From the NCBI GenBank assembly GCA_949358305.1, contig OX442314.1:20825060-20889059 (forward strand): 64,000 nt of DNA, written 5' to 3'. Shown piece by piece: positions 38,748 through 49,550 of this stretch. Numbering within the stretch: the first letter of the stretch is position 1; each line of letters begins with the position of its first letter. The position numbers were made by a program, and so were the translations under genes. The stretch comes from Strigamia acuminata. Lineage: Eukaryota > Arthropoda > Chilopoda > Geophilomorpha > Linotaeniidae. The notes under the pieces are model-generated. The model did not search any database. It was given only the letters and a program-made list of their open reading frames with translations, and was not told the origin of the DNA.

Positions 38748-40165
38748 ACTTGTGTCTTACATATTTTAATTACGTTTTAGTGTGTCTTAGCGTAGTCTAC
38801 ACATGATTGAATCTCTGTAATAAACAACAACTATTTCTTGAGCAATTTTCGCTATTGGTTTATTTTTCAATCAATAAAATGGATAAATGAATTCCTGATC
38901 GTTTTTAATTCAAATTTCAAACTTATACAACTAAAAAAAGAATTAAAATGAAGAAATTGATAATAAATTTCTAGGTGTGGCTGAAAGAGAAAACAAGAGT
39001 CTGGATCCGGATAAAATTGGCAAACTATACACTATAAATTGCATACTATTTAATAAAATATATTTTATAATCTTATTTAAACAATAACGAGTATTAATTA
39101 TAGAAATAACATTACGTACTTCGAATCAGCTTACAGTTTATTCATCCATTGTAAAATCAAGGACCTTGGTAAAATATACCCAATATTATATTTTGGTGAT
39201 GTCAGAACAGAAATACCAAATGACTCAACCACGTAAGACTATATAAATACAAATAATTAATTACACAGCTGCAATATTTTTGCCAACTTTTACCAGCTAT
39301 ATTCAGCTTAATTTATGGTAAACAAAATTTTTAGTAAATTAAGTCTTTATTTAAAAAAAGCTTTTTTTTAAAAAATTGTTTAACATCAAGTTGTCACATA
39401 ACACTTGCGTATGTTCATTAAATTATTCATACACTTCTTGAATACGTAATTGTCTTACCCATTTCAGGTTTACAATCACTAAATCAGTCCAAAGTTTAAC
39501 ATCAACGGCATAACAGGCAGCTCCATTACAATAGCCAAACTATTTGTAAGTAGAATAATTTTTAAATCCTTGTGTTTATGAGCTGTAACCCTAACAGTTA
39601 TAGCTCATTCTTATTCATTTCATGGCGATAATAAATAATTTGTGATATCTATCTACCTGCTGTGTTTAAAACACTAAATACTAAATTTAAACAGTACTAA
39701 AATTGTTGACTCAAAAAAAAACATGTTTCTAACATCAATTCATTAAATAAATAACATCTACCCTTTCGCAGATTAACGTGTGGGCCATCTTTGCACACGA
39801 CGCCATCTTAAAAGCATTCGTATCCCAACTCGTTAAAGATAACTAATTATTTAATTGTTGAGCGTTTCAATTTTTAAAAATTGGATTTAAATTTTTAATT
39901 TCGCAACTAAATGGAAAAAAAATACTTTAGGGTGTTTCATTTTTTAAAACTATTTTCTATTAAATTTTGTTACGCCATAACCCTAGTGACAAATCAGGTG
40001 TTCAAGATATTCTAAACAAATCTGATTTATTACATAGGGGGCGAGTCATCTTAACAGATTAAATTAACACGTCGCAGAAAACAAAGCAGTTACAGTAAGT
40101 ACCGGTATGCTATTTATTATTACGCACTAAATTTATATTTTCTTTTTATCGTTAACAGTTTCCCC
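38748..40165. other. Intergenic, AT-rich
   Basis: No coding signal was seen. A possible non-coding first exon of the ORF at 40166 ends at a GTAAGTACC donor near 40095. Confidence 0.4.
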
Positions 40166-40603
40166 ATGGCTTGCATGATTTTAGGAGCACTTTCTGCTAT
40201 TTTATATTATTGTATTATGGTGCAGTCATTTATCGAGACACTTAATTTACCATGCAATAGGACTAATACCTTAGAAGAAAGTGCTGTCTTTTTTTCTGAC
40301 ACCCTTCCAATGTGTAAATACCTCATAGGCCCGTATGCAGTCCCTCGCGTGCATAAAACATCGGATAATCTGTTGCTCAAAATTGTTTACGATGAACCAG
40401 AAATGACTAACCGTACCGGTAACCGTGTTGGAGTGTCAACCTCAAAAGTGAACATTGGAGAAAGTGGTGCCCCGTCTGCTTCAAGTTTTGCGAAAATAAG
40501 TAATTCTCACTCGTGTACGAATGGAAGACTACCAATTGGATTTAATGTAGATTTTTTAATGCAAAATTTAACAGCAAGTATGTTTTTAAAGTATAAGATT
40601 TGA
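40166..40603 (+). CDS. Putative secreted 145-residue protein, unrecognised
   Basis: ATG at 40166 sits in CCCCATGG, just after a good acceptor (TTTATCGTTAACAG at 40145-40158). A GTAAGTA donor near 40095 suggests a short 5' UTR intron. The N terminus has a strongly hydrophobic segment (MACMILGALSAILYYCIMVQ), probably a signal peptide or anchor. The rest has four cysteines and at least three N-glycosylation sequons (NRT, NRT, NLT). The stretch DNLLLKIVYDEP is faintly CUB-like, not enough to assign. TGA at 40601-40603 is followed by AATAAA near 40693. A GTATGT donor near the end could splice on instead. Confidence 0.4.
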   Translation: MACMILGALSAILYYCIMVQSFIETLNLPCNRTNTLEESAVFFSDTLPMCKYLIGPYAVPRVHKTSDNLLLKIVYDEPEMTNRTGNRVGVSTSKVNIGESGAPSASSFAKISNSHSCTNGRLPIGFNVDFLMQNLTASMFLKYKI

Positions 40604-41147
40604 AAATTTTTTTCCGTATGTAAAATTATAAATTTTAATTGTCATATATTGTTTGGTTTAATATGGTTTTAAGAATGTATAGTAGCACTACAAATAAAAC
40701 TGTTTTTAATGCTTGTCATCAAACTTATGTAGATTTGTGTATTTTATTTTTTTTTGGTTTTAAATTTCTCAAAATAAAAATGTAAATTTTAATGAGGCAA
40801 TCATTTCACTTTTTTAAAAAGAAAATAACATTATACCCGAGCTATAAGTTCGTACGATTACATATTTATTTATACAATCTTTTGACCTTTTCACTCAACA
40901 AAATCAGTCAATTTATAATTGTAAAAAAATTTATTTTTAACAAAAAATAAGAAAAAATAACTCAATCAATCAGATTTAAGTGTATTCGAAAGGGCAGAAG
41001 TTATCTACTGTTGACTACAAAATACTTAGCTGTGACATCCTCAACCAAAAATTAAAACAATTTTCACCAATCATATTCAAAAAAAATTAGACATCCAATA
41101 CTTATTTTTTCTAATGTTTCGCCTAACAAACTTCACAATCCGACGTG

Positions 41148-43592
41148 ATGGTTCAAATTAAGAATCCCTGTATAAACTCGCAAGTTGTAGCAGTCAATAT
41201 AACTCCTACTTCAAGAAAAGAAAGTTCTCAAAGTAGAGTAAATGATCGTGCCGGTAAGTAAATATCTTTAAAATTCACTTTGCACTGCAGCAAAGTTATA
41301 ACTAACATTTTTTCTCACTTTTATTTCAGATCACAATCAATCTCATAACCATTTCAAATTTTCCGCTTTTTTTGTATTTTCACAACTATTTTATTTCTTA
41401 CTTACTTACATTCTTCAATTTCATTGCTCAAAGATCCTCTTAATATCATCATTTGGAAGTAAAAGCCACTCTTTGGCAAGCCATCAAATAAGAGAAGCTT
41501 TAACCGATCGCTGAGTCCAAACTGACAAGTGACTCGAAGGTTAAATTCCTACAAATTCCAAAAACAGGTGATAAAGCGTGGCAAGAGTTTCAATTGTATC
41601 CATACGGACAGCACAATCTAAACCAATTCCCAGCTATTTGGTTTAAATATTTACGAGCTTTACTTAAAGCCTGTAAAGTATTTTGGAATGAAAAAGTGCA
41701 CTTAGAATTAATCCACACAAATTTTACATATGACGCCATATTAATAAAAATGCTCTGCTGCAAGAATGCGCCCTGCCATTAGTTCACAAGCAGTTCAACT
41801 GTATAGTGCTCATGAGTGCAAACTTACTTGACCCCCTGAGACAGCTTGGTATCAGTCAGTGCCAACACCATATTCGCACGTGCCATCAATTTTTGTTCAA
41901 GTGACTCTGCCGATGACTTTAACACAGAGAATAAAGAATTCAATTACTCATCTTTCATACGTGGCATTGCACAAATGGTATTGTTGGTTTGTTTAACGTA
42001 ACTGCTTTATTAAAATGTATTGTGGGTAAAATACAATGAAAAATGGGTTACACTAAAAGATAAGGTAAATACAAAAGGAGATACATTAACCAACATTTGC
42101 CCCTGGCTTTGGGGACTTACAAAGAAATTGCAAGTTCAAGGGTAGATGGTTTACTTGATTTAACTGATATTGCCGGGTGCTATGGCTACGGCTGATAGAG
42201 GTATTTTATTGCTTTCAAGACCAACGATGCCGAATTTTGTGGTCATTTCTGTAATTACAACAACGCCAGCGCAACCGTTACGAGAGGTAATGTATAAAAT
42301 GAGTGTATTCAAAGGTTCTGGTTATATGATTGTTGATTTCTATATAAACAAGAAAAAGAAAAGTAAAAAACATGTCTACCGATAGTTACGAATGTGCGTG
42401 AGATTATTTCGTTTTGTTTCTAACTGTAGTTTTGTTTTTAGCAGTTAGAATTCCTTTATATTCACCCAAGGAACGAATTAAGACCCACTTTATTTCAACC
42501 CAATTTTCCTTTCTCTGACGTTTGTTGGTAGAGGATACTATACATCTGGTGATCTGAAAAAATTACAACAATTGCCGTTCGATCGAACTTGTTTAGCAGC
42601 CATTTTGAATTTAGTTGTAAAAAAAAACTAAAACCAGGCATAAAGATCTTCAAAAATAAACTCCAGACTGGTTTTTACCGTTTTTAATGATGATATCCAA
42701 TTCAATCCATGTATAGAAAATTTGTATGCACCGATTTTCTCTTTGCTCGTTTACGTTGTTATTCTTTCTTGTATTCAGAGTTTAGAAATACTCATCAACT
42801 CAACGGAACCGATGGATTGATTTTATTTTCACTTGGCACCATTATACATAAACATTTTCCTTCACACATGATAAAATCGTTTTTAAATGCTTTTAAATGC
42901 TTTTAAATGCTTTTGATTTCACTAATTTTCCGCCGAATGTTAAAGCACTCGATTGGCTGTCCCAAAATGATTTGTTAGGTAAGAAAATTAGGGGCCGTCC
43001 ATATATTACGTAACGCCTGGAGGGGGGGGAGGGGGTTTCAAATTTTGTTACGGGTTGTTACGACGGGGAGGGGGGGGGGGGTCTAAATAATGTTACGTAA
43101 CAAATTTTTTTTTAACATTTTTGAAATTTTTTTAAAAATTTTCAAAAATTTTGAATATTTTTGAAATTTTTTTGAAATTTTTGTAAAAAAATTTAAATTT
43201 GTGTAAAATTTTGTATTATAAGCTTGTATCAATTTTTTTTTGGGGGGGGGGGGGGTGGTGAGTTTTGTTACGTAATACTGTATTCTAGGGGGGGGGGTTG
43301 TGGATTTGTTACGACCTTGTTACAAGGGGGGGGAGGTGGTCTAAAAATCGAAAAATCAGAGTTACGTAATTTATGGACGGCCCCTATTTACTGTAGTCCA
43401 TACTTACTTCGACTATTCCATAAGCGTGTACAATTATACCTGTTTTCAGGTCGTCCAAAAATTCAACTTTTTATTGGTGATGGGGAATGCATGGATTGTA
43501 TGAGACTATTTACCACGATTGGCGTCGGAATTTACACGGATCAAAGACCAAATTTAATAAGTTCTGTCGGAAGAGGCTTTGCTATAGAGTAA
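41148..43592 (+). pseudogene. UDP-glucuronosyltransferase, decayed and 3'-truncated
   Basis: UGTs conjugate sugars to small lipophilic molecules in the ER. Fragments in family order are scattered over three frames: a signal peptide with SKILLISSFGSKSHSLASHQ and REALTDR then TGA (41330-41513); FKYLRALLKACKVFWNE (about 41642); SAHECKL (about 41803); ETAWYQSVPTPYSHVPS (about 41840); DRGILLLSRPTMPNFVVI (about 42190); DGLILFSLGT (about 42812); FPPNVKALDWLSQNDLLG (about 42925); and RPKIQLFIGDG with TDQRPNLISSVGRGFAIE (43451-43590). Internal stops and frameshifts are numerous. A TIR element sits in the intron between LLG and RPKIQ. The transmembrane last exon is absent, because the GMC duplication block starts just downstream. 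An upstream exon (41148-41253) with GTAAGT donor may belong to it. Confidence 0.8.
42991..43384. mobile_element. TIR element copy 1 with G-rich interior (in UGT intron)
   Basis: 394 bases bounded by inverted ends GGGGCCGTCCATAtATTACG and, reversed, GGGGCCGTCCATAAATTACG. TA flanks both sides, consistent with a TA target duplication. The interior has runs of 8 to 14 G next to GTTACG motifs. No transposase ORF. Confidence 0.85.
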
Positions 43593-44022
43593 GTTAGTCT
43601 TTTAGACAAATTCTGTTATGTTAAAAATACGTTCAATTCGATATCAGCCATTACACAGGCGCACATCACCTTCATAATACTGGTGCTGACCTCAGTTTGC
43701 CACAATATTTTAACCTTAATGTATTTTGGTTTTTATTTCTTCTGTCATGTGTTTTAGGATGGGCAGCTTCTAAAATATTGCAGCACTTTTTTAATTTATG
43801 TCAAATATCAATTTTAAATCGGACAGAAACTCTAAAATATGTGTTTTCTGTTGAAAATTACTAATTTTGTAGCAAAACTTTTTTTTTTGTGTACAATATT
43901 TTAACTGCTGTGTATTAGAACATCTTGAAAATAATAAATCCTTGAAGCAGTGAATATAGTTTATCTGATCTTTATTTACTCATAGTTAATATATGGAGGT
44001 TACAATTAATAAGAACATGAAG

Positions 44023-46451
44023 TTAATCATAATAACCATTATCTTTTTTAATAAAATCAGCACACCGTTCGCCGACCATAACAGTTGGTACATTGACATT
44101 GCCAGTAATTTCAAGAGGAATTATGGAAGCATCAGCAACACGCAGACTCTCAATACCATGGACACTAATTAAAAAGAAATAGAAATACACGTTTCTACGT
44201 TTACGTATGTATTAACATATATGAACAAGAATATGATTTAATTTAAACATACCGCAATCGTTCATCAACAACAGCTAGTGGATTTGATTTCGGTCCCATA
44301 GTACACGTAGCAACAGTGTGGTAAAACTTAATGGTTGTTTGTTGAGCAAGGCAAGCGTAATAATCATTTGACAAGTGAACGTGGTGTGCACATTGAGGCA
44401 TCACAACTGGTGTAAATGTAATGTTGTTCTTTTTGAACCCTTTCGTTTGGGTGAGTTCCACTGATAAACGAATTCCTTCAGCCATCACTTTAAGATCTTC
44501 GCCTTTTTCGTCACTAAATAAGCGTGGGTCTATGAGTGGAAGATCGTGTGGATTAGCACTCTTCAATTTCACTTCACCTCGTGACTTTGGACGCAGTAAC
44601 GTGGGATAAATCAAAATAATCGTTTTTCCAAGAATTTTTTTGAAATAACCATCCCACACCTGAAAATAATGAAAAGAAAAATTCTAAGATTCAAACAAAA
44701 GCGAATGTTAGTAAAAATAATTACATCATCACAAATGTTGTATAGTTCTTTAAAGGCCTCGAGTCCAAATGACGGAACAAGTTGATAAACCAATTGAATA
44801 TCGGGAAAATCTTTGCTTTTGTCAGCATAAATTGAGTTAACAAAAGACGTTCCTTGCAAACCGACAGGTGATGAAAGCCCTTCAAAAAAGCAACAAATTA
44901 TACATTTTAAATCTTTGGAATTACACCTCATGTAAAGTTTACCTGTGCTATTTAATGCGTATTCAACTTCCGATGTTTCCACTGCTGAATCACCCTCACG
45001 GCCAAACTTTTGATCAACATCAAATAAAACTGCAGCACTGCTAACGTGGTCTTGCATGTTCTGTCCGACGCCTGGAAGATTGTGAACTATTGGAATCTAA
45101 TTCAAAAATTATAGTAGGTCAATTCAACTGTTTATACATTTCCATAAATACAAAATACTTTATGTTCTTCAAGGTGGTCTTGGGGTCCAATTCCAGATAA
45201 CATTAAGATTTGAGGTGACGAGTAAGCACCGGCAGATAAAACAATTTCTTTCTTGGCTAAAACAACGAATTTATCCCGTCCCTTTTCAAATTTAACGCCG
45301 AACGCTTTCTTTTTGTCATCAACCAGGATCTATAATTAAATTATCAGTCATATTCTACATCTGACAACAGCGCGACTAACAAGTTAGCTGAATGTTTGAC
45401 CTTTGTTACGAAAGAATTTAAAGACACTACTAAATTAGGTCTAAACTGAGCTGTTTTAAGGATTGCTTTAGCAGAGCTGCATCTATTTCCATTTCTTACG
45501 GTTGCTTGAACGTACGAGTACCCTTTAAAATGGCCAAACATAAAATCCAGGTTATTTATTTAAGTCAAAATGTTTTAAGTACCGCAAGAGAATAAATATA
45601 CCTGTTTGTTTTGGTCCATTGTAATCTACTTTCTCGTATCCAAGTTCTACCCCAGCTTTTAAAAAGTTCTCAGTTAACTCAGTGCCTACACCGATGTAAT
45701 TAACACTCAGAGATCCATTACGATTGTGAACTTTGTCTAAATTACAATCAATATCACATTAGTTTGAGATTATCAAACGATAAAATGTTCGCTTTACCAG
45801 AATCAGGATATATAAAAGCGCTTTGAAAGTTTTCGGACTTGAGAAAAATTGGATTGTTCTCTTCGTATGACCAGCCCTTAATTCCCAAACCCTCCCATTG
45901 CGCATAATCATTTCGATTACCACGTACGTACATCATGTAATGGAGTGCTGAGGACCCACCAACAACCTTTCCTCGCGGCAATGTGCTTTCCTATAATTAC
46001 AAGTCAAGTCAATAATTCATTAATTTAATGGAATAAGAGTTAATTACTCGGTTGCATAAACCAAAATTAGCGGTTTCTTGCGAAGCACTTTTATTTTGCC
46101 AATCGATGTCTGACAACTGACCGGCCGTAGCTAACGTGGGAATATCAGTGAGAACCGTGTCATCGCAATCAGCTTCCAGGATGAGAACGTTGACTTCCGG
46201 ATTTTCAGAGAGACGATTGGCAACGACAGATCCGGCACCACCAGCCCCAACTGCAAAGATAAGCGTTACTTCAAACTGTTAAAAACAAAACGCGAAGCAT
46301 ACTTACTGACTACATAGTCGTAGTCTATTTCTAATGCGATGGATTTTGCTACGATTCGGTGTTTGTAGTCGTTTATCAGCAAAAACATAAAAGCAGGAAT
46401 GTAAATAAAAGCTTTAACTAAAGGAGCGAATAAGCTATTGAACACAACCAT
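44023..46451 (-). CDS. GMC oxidoreductase (glucose-dehydrogenase-like), copy A
   Basis: A FAD-dependent glucose-methanol-choline oxidoreductase. Ten exons: 46307-46451, 46048-46250, 45798-45990, 45602-45736, 45401-45522, 45159-45329, 44943-45096, 44725-44879, 44253-44659 and 44023-44164; 608 residues, the usual length. Motifs: hydrophobic N-terminal segment, [18 protein letters not shown] (FAD fold), [20 protein letters not shown] (GMC signature 1), [15 protein letters not shown] (signature 2), [22 protein letters not shown] with the catalytic-region His, and [20 protein letters not shown]. The second half of the dinucleotide motif reads EADCDD instead of the usual EAGGxD seen in copy B, an unusual change. 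The ATG at 46451 was chosen because the upstream ATG frame hits TGA and a TATAAATA box lies 50 bases upstream. The substrate is unknown. Confidence 0.92.
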
Positions 46452-46500
46452 CTTCCAAGTAGAAGCAGAGTTGATGTGCTCAACAAAGAGAAAAGACAGG

Positions 46501-46508
46501 TATTTATA
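46501..46508 (-). promoter_or_regulatory. TATA box of GMC copy A
   Basis: TATAAATA on the minus strand, 50-57 bases upstream of the ATG and conserved in copy B. Confidence 0.6.
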
Positions 46509-46735
46509 CCAAGTCACACAGCATTTAGAAAAAGACTCGTCATTAAAAATTAATCACTTTTTTATCTTCTAAATTAAACGAATCAAAAACCATTTGGCTA
46601 ATTAATTAATTAAGGGCTAAAGTTGTTTCAGTTGTGCAAATTTTAAAATACAACAAACAGACAAAATGCAATGTACTAATAAATTTATTAAGCATCTTAC
46701 ACTTTAACTAAATTCTCACCTAACAACTAGATATA

Positions 46736-46821
46736 AGAAACAAAATTGTTTTGTTACAGTTATAATTTTTGAGACAATCAAAACTGCAATGTAATTTTGT
46801 TTCTTATAACTGTAACAAAAC
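46736..46821. repeat. Local inversion with foldback, relative to copy B flank
   Basis: In unit 2 the order is AGAAACAAAATT then a 45-base block (52305-52361). Here the 45-base block is reversed (46748-46792), followed by an inverted copy of the 12-mer (46793-46804) and a second, direct copy of the block's last 17 bases (46805-46821). Confidence 0.85.
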
Positions 46822-46889
46822 AAACGTATTAGTATTTTCAATATTCAATTTTTTTTCTCATACTTATTGCTGGACTAAGAACACAAAAA

Positions 46890-47585
46890 TTGTGGTAACC
46901 CCAAATTACCATAAATAAAAGGATTATCCTTAATGTTGTAATTTAGTAATAAAAGATTAAAGTAATCAAAGAGTTGCAACAATATCCAGGGATCACAGGA
47001 TGTAGCCCCTATAGTTTTGGTGAAAACAGGAAAAAATCTGGACTAAAGGAAATGCTACATCCTGTTCGCAAGGAAAAACGGCAGTAAAAACGGTCGTTTT
47101 CGCGGTAAAAAAGCGTTGAAAACGTAACTACAGTCGTTTTCATCATAAAAAAGGTCGTTTTCAATTTCACAACGGTCGTTTTCATGGTAAAAAGGCATTG
47201 AAAACGTTTGATAACAAATGTTTTCGTCATCAAATTGTTCATTTTACAATAAATGACTGAGAACCAACAATATCGCAAAGATTAAAATTGGCGCCGAGTA
47301 CAAATAACGGCAGGGGCGTACGTCATGGCTTAAACGTACAAACGACGTTCATATGGCATAATGTCAAAGGGGGCAAAAAAGGTTGTTTTGGGGGGGTGGC
47401 AAAAATGGGGGGAAATTCAGTCTTTTTGGGGGCGAATAATTTACTCCCAAATTTTGTTATGTTAAAATCTAAATACGTTCATTTTTTAAAAGATATAAAC
47501 AAACGGCAATTAAATTGTCAAACCTTTTGAGGGACGAACCAGAGACGCCAATGGATAGCGCACAAGGGCAGTGAATTTTATCATC
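46890..47585. other. Spacer between the GMC duplication units
   Basis: Holds an inverted pair CAGGATGTAGC (46996) / GCTACATCCTG (47053), then an array of GGTCGTTTTC-type motifs with inverted GAAAACG partners (about 47075-47230), then a G-rich segment (47365-47445). No gene. It looks like short repeat debris. Confidence 0.5.
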
Positions 47586-47668
47586 CGATATCATTCATCA
47601 CAAAGGTGCATATAACCTTCATAATACTGGTGCTGACCTCAGTTTAGCACAATACTTTAACCTTAATG

Positions 47669-49239
47669 TGTGACGGTTACACTGTCATACACTTTGCTAG
47701 TTAAAGACGATTATTTCGTCAATAGATGGCGTTCTCGTGTTTTAGCGGTAATTTTGAACTTCGATCATTTTTTAAGTAATTTAATATATAAATTATTATT
47801 TATATATTGAATTCACTTTAGTTTACAGTTATTAAACATGTTAATATGTTTTAAATGTTGTTTTATTCAGTTTACTACATAATTCTATTGAATTATGTAT
47901 AAACCTCACACCTGGTGTAGATATCCCTCACTACCACTGTGAGTAGAATTCCATTACGGATTATAGTCGGAGACTTAATCCGAAATGTATCCTGTGTATC
48001 CGGTTCTTAGGACGGACCTAATAGAAGACTATGTCCTGGCTATCCACTTCCTATAGCCTAGGATTGGAAGGATTTAGGTGACCAGTGATCCCATTGGATC
48101 AATGATTAGCCTATTGTCCAGTACGAGTATATATTCCGTGTAAACCGGAAATATCGAGCTCTTGTCCTGTTTTTGTTCTTGTTTGATACTGATATTACTT
48201 GAGCGCTATTATACTTCACGTCGATCCAACAGTCCGTTGTAGAATACCAGTTATTTAGTGTAAGCATCTAGAGTGAGTAGAAGACTCACAGACACACTGC
48301 CCGCCTCTTCATGCCAACATTCCGTTGTAGAAATCGTAAGTTTACTTGCATTTAAGTGTAGATTCTAGAGTGGGGTACAACCCACAGACACACTCCCTCC
48401 GCTTCATGCCAACATCCCGTTGTAGAATGTAGAATCTAGAGTGGAGTAAAATTCACAGACACATTGGTAATGTAGCATCTAGAGTGGAGTATTTATTATT
48501 TCACAGACGCATTATCAGGATAACCGAGCGGAGTAATTTCCCGGTTATTCTCCCGCCCGCCAGAACCGAGCGGAGTAATTTCCCGGTAATGGATAACCTT
48601 TCCTGCGAGAAACTGCTGATTCAATTCGATGTTGGACGATGGAACATCTAATTATTATTTTGATGTTGATTGCACTTGGGGCAAAAATAGCTCGGCGCTA
48701 TTTTAATTTATCTTTCGTTTTCACAGTTATATAGTTCACGTCACGAATGTAATATCATGTTAAATTCTATTGAATTTACATGAATATTTATTCCAATTGT
48801 TTCGTCATGTTTATGACCGCGCTTTTGCAATTATTATCCATATAATAATTACAAGTGTGACGACTGCAGAAAAGTCAACCGCACCTCTCGGATATAATTC
48901 ACCTAAGCCTAACCATTACACACCTTTCAGAACTAGCCCAGGAACCACGAAAATCCAGACTAAGATGACATCTTTTACGTCCTAACAATAAGACCGTTAC
49001 CTATTCTTATTTGTTCGACTGAAAACCGCAAGTGATATTATTATAGGGCTTTTGCCGACCGATTGTATAGTTTAACTTGCAGAATTTCGACCATTTGTCG
49101 GTCTAGTATTTATATAAAGTTCAAACCGGAATAAATTGTCATATGATTTGAGAAATCACAAGCCTCCGTATTTTACACTTTCACACAAGTTCTCGCTCTA
49201 ATTTTCTAGCAATTGTATCTCGCAAAGTCAATCGTCACA
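47669..49239. mobile_element. Solo LTR, Ty3/Gypsy-like
   Basis: 1571 bases starting TGTGACG and ending CGTCACA, flanked on each side by AATG (47665-47668 and 49240-49243). Unit 1 of the tandem duplication carries the empty site AACCTTAATGTATTTTGG, which proves insertion. TG...CA ends with a 4-base target duplication fit a Ty3/Gypsy LTR. No internal retroelement genes or second LTR are present, so it is a solo LTR left by recombination. Confidence 0.9.
48225..48590. repeat. Internal repeat cluster of the solo LTR
   Basis: Four degenerate copies of CTAGAGTGGAGTA...CACAGACACA (about 48267, 48364, 48435, 48478), three of CCAACATTCCGTTGTAGAA (about 48227, 48314, 48400) and two of AACCGAGCGGAGTAATTTCC (48522, 48563). 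Confidence 0.75.
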
Positions 49240-49550
49240 AATGTATTTTGGTTTTTATTTCTTCTGTCATGTCTTTTAGGATGGGCAACTTGTAAAATAT
49301 TGCAGCACTTTTTTAATTTATGTCAAATCAAATGTAAATCGGACAGAAACTCCAAAATATGCGTGTTTTCTGTTGGAAATTACTAATTGTGTAGCACAAC
49401 CTTTTTTTTGTGTACTCCGTACAATATTTTAACTGCTCTGCATTAGAACATCTTGAAAGTAATAAATTCTTGAAGCAGTGAATATAGTTCATCTAATCTT
49501 TATTTACTCATAGTTAATATATGGAGGTTACAATCAATAAGAACATGAAG

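Larger units (their letters stand above)
43650..46890. repeat. Tandem duplication, unit 1 (GMC gene plus flanks)
   Basis: Pairs with 47585-52428. Similarity continues through introns and both flanks, so the duplication was at DNA level. It includes the block starting CCTTCATAATACTGGTGCTG near 43670. Confidence 0.88.

Noticed and set aside
43224-43592. 122-residue ORF with Gly-rich N terminus
   Set aside because: The Gly-rich part is the TIR element's G runs; only the final stretch is a UGT exon.
46509-46535. Upstream ATG of GMC copy A followed by TGA, suggesting a broken gene
   Set aside because: The conserved TATAAATA lies between that ATG and the ATG at 46451 in both copies, so the downstream ATG is the real start.
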